64,000 nt of DNA from contig NZ_JBMOUD010000001.1 in the NCBI RefSeq assembly GCF_049319665.1, forward strand, positions 434,001 to 498,000, written 5' to 3'. Made by a program: the position numbers and the translations under genes. The notes beneath the pieces are model-generated. The model did not search any database. It saw nothing but the letters and a program-made list of their open reading frames with translations, and was not told the origin of the DNA. Positions within the stretch are counted from its first letter, which is position 1. Each line of letters opens with the position of its first letter. Positions 61,158-64,000 of the stretch are shown piece by piece. This DNA comes from JBMOUD01 sp049319665. Its GTDB lineage: Bacteria > Pseudomonadota > Gammaproteobacteria > Enterobacterales > Enterobacteriaceae.

Positions 61158-61994
61158 ATGAAAAAGGTTGCAATAGTGGGGTTGGGTTGGCTTGGCATGC
61201 CATTAGCGATTGCACTTTCTTCCAGAGGTTACCAGGTTGTTGGGAGTAAAACTACGGTAGATGGTGTTGAGGCGGCAAGAATGAGCGGGGTAGAGTGTTA
61301 TCAGCTTGTTTTTAGCCCCGCACTAGAATGTGATGGCGAAGACCTCGATATTTTATTAGATGTTGACGTGTTGGTTATTACGCTACCTGCACGTAGAACA
61401 GTGGAAGGCAGTGAGAATTATTTTCATGCAGTGCAACTGCTGGTGGATAGTGCGCTGGCGAAGAATGTAGGCCGCATTATTTTCATGAGCTCCACCTCCG
61501 TTTATGGCGAGTACGAAGGGAAAGTAAAAGAAAGTTCTCCGCTATTACCCGTTACGCCAAGCGGGCGAGTGTTGAAAGAGTTGGAAAATTGGTTCCACCG
61601 TTTGCCTAATACGTCGGTCGATGTATTGCGGCTAGCTGGATTGGTTGGCGGAGATCGTCACCCTGGACGATTCATGGCAGGTAAAACAGACGTTCAGGGG
61701 GGCGACAATGGAGTTAACTTAGTTCATCAGGATGATGTTATCACCGCGATACAACTGTTGCTTACTTTGCCTAAGGGTGGCCACATATACAATCTTTGTG
61801 CACCAGAGCATCCAGCGAAGCGAAAATTTTATCCTCAGCTTGCACGTGAACTTGGTTTAACCGAACCGCAATTTATTGCATCAACGGGAGGGGCAAGTGG
61901 CAAGTTGGTCGATGGGAGCTTGATTTGTAAAGAATTAGGGTTTGAATATCGCTATCCTGATCCCGCCTTGATGCCCTTAAATCAAATGCTATAA
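61158..61994 (+). CDS. yeeZ: NAD(P)-binding SDR-like protein YeeZ
   Basis: This 278-residue protein of the extended SDR/epimerase type opens with the dinucleotide loop VAIVGLGWLGMPLAIALSSRGY. It has MSSTSVYGEYEGKV and a C-terminal GGASGKLVDGSLICKELGF block. YeeZ is conserved beside the his leader in enterobacteria, but its reaction is not established. AGAGGCGTGT precedes the ATG. A terminator follows. Confidence 0.92.
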   Translation: MKKVAIVGLGWLGMPLAIALSSRGYQVVGSKTTVDGVEAARMSGVECYQLVFSPALECDGEDLDILLDVDVLVITLPARRTVEGSENYFHAVQLLVDSALAKNVGRIIFMSSTSVYGEYEGKVKESSPLLPVTPSGRVLKELENWFHRLPNTSVDVLRLAGLVGGDRHPGRFMAGKTDVQGGDNGVNLVHQDDVITAIQLLLTLPKGGHIYNLCAPEHPAKRKFYPQLARELGLTEPQFIASTGGASGKLVDGSLICKELGFEYRYPDPALMPLNQML

Positions 61995-62067
61995 AGCGGC
62001 TTAGTATTAATCAGTGGTTGGAATGGCTGCTTGATGATTTACCATTGATTAATAATTGCACTATCAA

Positions 62068-62096
62068 AAAGGCCGGCGGCAAAAATGCTGGCCTTT
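62068..62096 (+). terminator. Terminator after yeeZ
   Basis: AAAGGCCGGC pairs with GCTGGCCTTT (one G-U pair); the T-run is short. Confidence 0.65.
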
Positions 62097-62777
62097 AGAA
62101 TTAATCTTCTCATGATTTTAAAAATCTCCGATGTATATAGTGACGTTGTAAATTAATACAACATCAACTATCTCCCTGCCGAAATAATAATCAAAATTAA
62201 TGAAAAATCCGCAATACCTCGTGATGATTATTTAACGTCTATTTAGGTAATAAGAAATCAGGCTGCAATGAAAAAAAATCAATACATAACTATAAAGTAT
62301 TAGTCGCCACTGCCGATAATTGATCGTTTTAAGAAAAAACAAATAAAAAAATAAAGTCAAATTTATATTAAAATTTTGAAGAATCTCTTTTATTATTACA
62401 TTTTGTTACAATTACTTTCTTTTTACTTTCTTTTATTTGTGTATCTCAATACTCTTTGAGAGCATGTATTAAGAATATTCTCAACAAGTTAGCTGGGCAT
62501 CTAATGATTTTATATGGCTCTGACGATTTTTTTTATGGTTTTAGTCGTGATAATTTATTGTTTTTTAGATTTTAATAAAATTAATTGTTATTAGCCTAGT
62601 TTTTTGTGCTGATTATTGCTTTTTTGATGGATGATGGTTTTGATTATGTAGGAGAAACTGAAAAATTAGAATGTTAATGAGACTTTTTTAGGAGGTTTGT
62701 GATCTTTTTTACATATGTTACTTTTTTGCCCTAAATTCTTACGCAAAAAAATGATTTTGATGATAGGATAAATCTCA

Positions 62778-62799
62778 AATCGTGATCTAGATCATGGTT
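62778..62799 (+). promoter_or_regulatory. CRP site upstream of flhDC
   Basis: The core TGATCTAGATCA equals the centre of the CRP consensus and 17 of 22 positions match overall. CRP is a known activator of flhDC in enterobacteria. The site is about 420 bp before flhD. Confidence 0.7.
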
Positions 62800-63218
62800 T
62801 TGCTAATCTGCGATCAATACGAGATTGTATCTATGCGGGGTTAGGGAGTAAAGTTGTGTCGTCCTAAGATTAATCTTAATATTTTATGTGGAAGCATTTC
62901 GAGTTGCGAGCCTGGAAGTAGCATAGGTTCCGCTTGCTTTGGTTAAATGATTAATTGCTGAATTTATTCAGTCATAACATTGTCTTATATTTGACTTTTT
63001 ATACTAGGAATACACTTTGTAGTTGGTTGTCTCTATTCGTTGCTTTGATTCAGTTTGATTTAAAAACTGGTAGATCGAAGCAGGAGATGGGCAAAACAAA
63101 TTAATTCATTTTTTTGATAGCTATCTAGTATCCCTGTAATTAGGGCCAAACCGGTCGGGGCGGAGATTCTTCTATCATCCAGTCATAAATACTTGACTGT
63201 CGGTATGGGGTAAAAAGC

Positions 63219-63563
63219 ATGTCTGAATTGCTTAAACATATATATGACATCAATTTGTCATATTTGCTGCTAGCGCAGCGCTTGATTAATGATGAAAAAG
63301 CCTCGGCAATGTTCCGCCTGGGTATTGATGACCTTATGGCCGACACGCTTGGACAACTTACGTTGCCGCAAATGGTAAAGCTTGCTGAAACTAATCAACT
63401 ACTATGTCAGTTCCGTTTTGATAGCCACAAGACTATTGAGCGTTTGACTCAAGACTCTCGTGTTGATGACTTGCAACAAATCCATACTGGGATTCTGCTC
63501 TCAAGTCATTTACTCAAAGGGCTTTCAGATAAAGATGCTGGTGTAGCGAAAAAAAGGGCTTGA
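63219..63563 (+). CDS. flhD: Flagellar transcriptional regulator FlhD
   Basis: This 114-residue subunit of the FlhD4C2 master activator of class II flagellar genes follows the family closely: MSELLKHIYDINLSYLLLAQRLI (in part), KASAMFRLGI, LTLPQMVKLAETNQLLCQFRFDS with the Cys of the dimer bridge, and SRVDDLQQIHTGILLSSHLL. GGGGT precedes the ATG by 8 bp. flhC starts 4 bp after its stop. Confidence 0.97.
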   Translation: MSELLKHIYDINLSYLLLAQRLINDEKASAMFRLGIDDLMADTLGQLTLPQMVKLAETNQLLCQFRFDSHKTIERLTQDSRVDDLQQIHTGILLSSHLLKGLSDKDAGVAKKRA

Positions 63564-63567
63564 TGAT

Positions 63568-64000
63568 ATGTCTGCCAAACCTCTTGGAGGAGGGAAAAGC
63601 ATAGTTCAGGAAGCTCGAGATATTCAGCTTGCGATGGAGCTGATTACTTTAGGCGCGCGATTGCAGATGCTGGAAAGTGAAACTCAGCTTAGCCGTGGGC
63701 GTCTAATCAAGCTTTATAAAGAACTGCGAGGAAGTCCTCCACCGAAAGGTATGTTGCCTTTCTCTACCGACTGGTTCATGACGTGGGAGCAGAACATTCA
63801 CTCCTCCATGTTCTTTAACGCCTATACATTCTTGCTCAAGAGTGGTCACTGTAATGGCGTTGAAGCCGTTATTAAAGCTTATCGGCTTTACTTAGAACAA
63901 TGTCCTGAAGAACCAGGGCAGGCCCCGATTTTGGCATTAACCCGCGCCTGGACATTAGTTCGTTTTGTTGACAGTGGTATGCTGCAACTATCATCTTGCA
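63568..64000 (+). CDS. flhC: Flagellar transcriptional regulator FlhC, 5' part
   Basis: About 144 of the usual 190 or so codons are present; the gene runs off the right edge. MSAKPLGGGKSIVQEARDIQ, LAMELITLGARLQMLESETQ, LSRGRLIKLYKELRGSPPPK, GMLPFSTDWFMTWEQNIHSS and the last visible residues LQLSSC fit FlhC; the final Cys is the first of the four zinc ligands. Together with FlhD it binds DNA upstream of class II flagellar promoters. The start lies 4 bp after the flhD stop, so the two are co-translated. Confidence 0.95.
   Translation, partial: MSAKPLGGGKSIVQEARDIQLAMELITLGARLQMLESETQLSRGRLIKLYKELRGSPPPKGMLPFSTDWFMTWEQNIHSSMFFNAYTFLLKSGHCNGVEAVIKAYRLYLEQCPEEPGQAPILALTRAWTLVRFVDSGMLQLSSC

Larger units (their letters stand above)
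61995..63218. other. 1.2 kb AT-rich upstream region of flhDC
   Basis: No gene is visible. The region has A/T tracts around 62330-62600, a CRP site at 62778-62799 and further short inverted repeats (for example GGAAG...GGTTCC near 62910). Long regulatory regions are typical of the flagellar master operon, where many regulators act. Confidence 0.6.

Overview
The window is chromosomal DNA of a gamma-proteobacterium of the order Enterobacterales, most like a Yersiniaceae member (Serratia/Rahnella/Ewingella/Yersinia-type). The evidence is gene content: a hisGDCBHAFI operon with a hisL leader peptide, gnd beside an O-antigen locus, metG/mrp divergently placed, udk-dcd-asmA-galU in a row, yeeZ next to his, and flhDC. 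I cannot fix the genus from the sequence alone. There are no rRNA or tRNA genes, insertion sequences, prophage genes or CRISPR arrays that I can see.

Layout. 1-5.5 kb: the 5' end of a TonB-dependent receptor behind a Fur-like box, a split chromate-type transporter with a divergent LysR regulator, an ArsR-type repressor and a stand-alone EF-G. 5.5-10.7 kb: two paralogous TetR repressors with palindromic operators flank a membrane protein, an exported esterase and a Tat-exported bicupin oxalate decarboxylase. 10.8-15.8 kb: a catechol (beta-ketoadipate) operon pcaIJ-pcaD-catBCA. It supplies every step from catechol to 3-oxoadipyl-CoA, but the closing thiolase and a dedicated activator are absent. 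16-25 kb: SotB efflux pump, a three-subunit membrane-bound gluconate-type dehydrogenase, a perfect (TAGCAA)13 microsatellite, a COG0523 GTPase behind a perfect Zur-like palindrome, and ansP. 25-28.4 kb: FAA hydrolase, AraC regulator, an SDR and a divergent HxlR regulator. 28.5-36.4 kb: conserved core genes metG, mrp, udk, dcd, asmA, galU.

36.5-51.4 kb is the O-antigen locus, visibly AT-richer than its flanks. rfbBA run leftwards. A 1.5 kb ORF-free stretch then carries a JUMPStart/ops element, followed by a rightward operon rfbC-rfbD-wzm-wzt-(methyltransferase/coiled-coil)-GT-GT-GT. There is no Wzx, Wzy or Wzz. The logic is the ABC-transporter route: dTDP-rhamnose is made by RmlABCD, the chain is built by three glycosyltransferases, the 893-residue methyltransferase/coiled-coil protein probably caps the chain and sets its length, Wzt's C-terminal domain reads the cap, and Wzm/Wzt export it. 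The capping protein has fourteen consecutive 21-residue repeats and is the most interesting object in the window: it looks like a WbdD-type molecular ruler with a modular rod.

51.7-64 kb: gnd converges on the complete his operon (leader peptide with six consecutive His codons plus attenuator terminator), then yeeZ, a 1.2 kb AT-rich regulatory region with a near-consensus CRP site, and flhD with the 5' part of flhC running off the right edge.
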